Shown here: positions 16,112 through 17,064 of the stretch, piece after piece
How the letters are laid out: each line of letters opens with the position of its first letter
Numbering within the stretch: position 1 is the first letter of the stretch
NCBI GenBank assembly: GCA_027451565.1
Contig: DAIDJC010000020.1
Span: 4,877 to 21,940, forward strand
DNA length: 17,064 nucleotides
Direction: 5' to 3'
From: Limisphaerales bacterium
GTDB taxonomy: Bacteria; Verrucomicrobiota; Verrucomicrobiia; Limisphaerales; UBA11358
Made by a program: the position numbers and the translations under genes
Notes under the pieces: model-generated
Told to the model about the DNA's origin: nothing
The model's database searches: none
The model's input: the letters and a program-made list of their open reading frames with translations, nothing else

Positions 16112-16933
16112 TTAAGCGCGGGGCTTTCCGAAAGACTTCAAGCTGCAGACGCCAAACGAAAGCAAAAGCAGAGAGGCCGTAACGACCGTTGAAGCCTCAG
16201 GCACGGGAGCGTAAAGAAGCAATGCCTGCGGGGGCTGACCGTCCGGATTGGGGCCATTTTGGGAGCTATCAGGACTGGGCAAAAACATTTGCACGGTCGT
16301 GCTGGGAGTGAGACCTGAAAGTGAATTCAAATAGGTGTTCATGAAACCCACCGCCAATGAATCGCCGTTGTTGCTCACAGCTGCAAACTCGGGGCTTCCA
16401 GAAAGCGTGACCGATCCCACGGCTGATGAATCATAAAGCGCGGTCCAAATGGCCAACTGCAAGCCCGCTGCCTCATTAAAGTTGCCGGAGGTCAAAACCG
16501 AACTGTAATTGGCAAACAAAGTGGCCGCATTTTGAATGGCATCGGCACCATTGGGGCCCCATGCGGGAGCAGGACTGTAAGAAGTTGAGCTTAAAGCACT
16601 TGATGTGGATACGGGCGAGCCATATTGATAGCTCTTGCCAATATAGAGCGTTCCCTCAAAGTCTGTGCATACGCTCACGTATTTGCTGGGAGCACCCCCG
16701 GTGGAACCCACAGCAGTGAGGCCGATACCTCCGGCGAGCACATCGTAGTTGTTGCCTTGAAAATCAACGGTGACTGTTTCAAGCGAAGCGTCCGAAATAG
16801 TGTAGCTTAAATCTGCTTTGGACTCGACCACCCCACCCCCGACAAACATCAATGCTGTAAGAAGCGCAAGGTTTTGACTTGGACACTTCACAAATTCCAG
16901 AATTTTTTCCATATGAGAAGATAACATGACCAA
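16112..16933 (-). CDS. PEP-CTERM sorting-domain protein with thioester-like Cys/Gln motifs
   Basis: Predicted exported surface protein and probable exosortase substrate, 273 residues. A signal peptide lies near the N terminus (about 18-40, LALLTALMFVGGGVVESKA). The ectodomain contains SVCTDFEG (Cys89), ADAIQNAATLFANYSSV and AAGLQLAIWTALYD (Gln159). A Pro/Gln/Asn-rich linker leads to the C-terminal sorting signal: VPEAS (PEP motif), a hydrophobic helix (TVVTASLLLLSFGVCSL) and basic residues (KSFGKPRA). The Cys and Gln motifs resemble those forming internal thioesters in bacterial adhesins; this is inference. I chose the TTG at 16933 because GAGGA lies 6 bases before it (16940-16944); ATGs at 16927 and 16912 are alternatives. 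It sits upstream of the exosortase pair on the same strand, separated by a terminator, so it is its own transcription unit. Confidence 0.88.
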   Translation of the reverse strand: MVMLSSHMEKILEFVKCPSQNLALLTALMFVGGGVVESKADLSYTISDASLETVTVDFQGNNYDVLAGGIGLTAVGSTGGAPSKYVSVCTDFEGTLYIGKSYQYGSPVSTSSALSSTSYSPAPAWGPNGADAIQNAATLFANYSSVLTSGNFNEAAGLQLAIWTALYDSSAVGSVTLSGSPEFAAVSNNGDSLAVGFMNTYLNSLSGLTPSTTVQMFLPSPDSSQNGPNPDGQPPQALLLYAPVPEASTVVTASLLLLSFGVCSLKSFGKPRA

Positions 16934-17064
16934 TTTTCGTCCTCTATGGTGGCTTAGGACATCAAAACTCGCTTTTGGGACATTCTAAGCATCATATCAA
17001 CCTTGCCCATGACCCCTGGCCATGGTTAAACAGCTACGCATGCGGAAAAGTCAGCCGCTTAAAA
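16934..17064. other. Upstream region of the PEP-CTERM gene
   Basis: 131 bases to the window edge with no gene seen. On the minus strand GAGGA (16940-16944) is a plausible ribosome site for the PEP-CTERM gene. A GG-N10-GC pair with sigma-54 spacing (17002-16989) sits about 55 bases upstream of the start, but its flanking bases match the consensus poorly. Confidence 0.4.

Noticed and set aside
16989..17002. Sigma-54-like GG-N10-GC before the PEP-CTERM gene
   Set aside because: Spacing and distance fit, but the bases (AGGTTG...ATGC) match the consensus poorly, so it is not claimed as a promoter.

Overview
The window looks like chromosome from a Verrucomicrobiota-type bacterium, with a Pedosphaera/Limisphaera-like lineage as my best guess. 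This rests on three things. A secreted protein carries two copies of the 'VLASTNL.NW...RYYKA' module common in that group. There is an exosortase/PEP-CTERM surface-sorting locus. Shine-Dalgarno sequences are scarce before otherwise clear genes. No RNA genes, CRISPR arrays, insertion sequences or phage genes were seen.

Left part (1-3.4 kb): the 3' part of a beta-class carbonic anhydrase gene (+) runs tail-to-tail into a short Kef-type cation:proton antiporter gene (-). The antiporter is divergent from glnS (+), encoding glutaminyl-tRNA synthetase.

Middle part (3.4-12.2 kb): a six-gene minus-strand cluster, read from right to left. It encodes an OmpR-family response regulator, a membrane histidine kinase (4-bp overlap), a periplasmic adaptor, an RraA-family protein, an RND inner-membrane pump and a TolC-type outer-membrane channel. 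This is a complete self-regulated tripartite efflux system with an unexpected RraA-like gene between adaptor and pump. The pump lacks two of the three textbook proton-relay residues. A 10-bp-spaced direct repeat before the regulator gene is a candidate autoregulatory site.

Right part (12.2-17 kb): a gene-poor stretch ends in an almost perfect sigma-54 (-24/-12) promoter reading into a secreted fibronectin-III/two-repeat protein (+). That gene meets, with one base between stop codons, a minus-strand pair encoding a 4'-phosphopantetheinyl transferase and an exosortase fused to an EpsI-like domain. Upstream on the same strand, behind a strong terminator hairpin, lies a PEP-CTERM protein, a probable exosortase substrate. 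Its ectodomain has spaced Cys and Gln motifs resembling internal-thioester adhesin domains. Together these suggest a surface or extracellular-matrix locus that processes PEP-CTERM proteins, with at least one gene under RpoN control.
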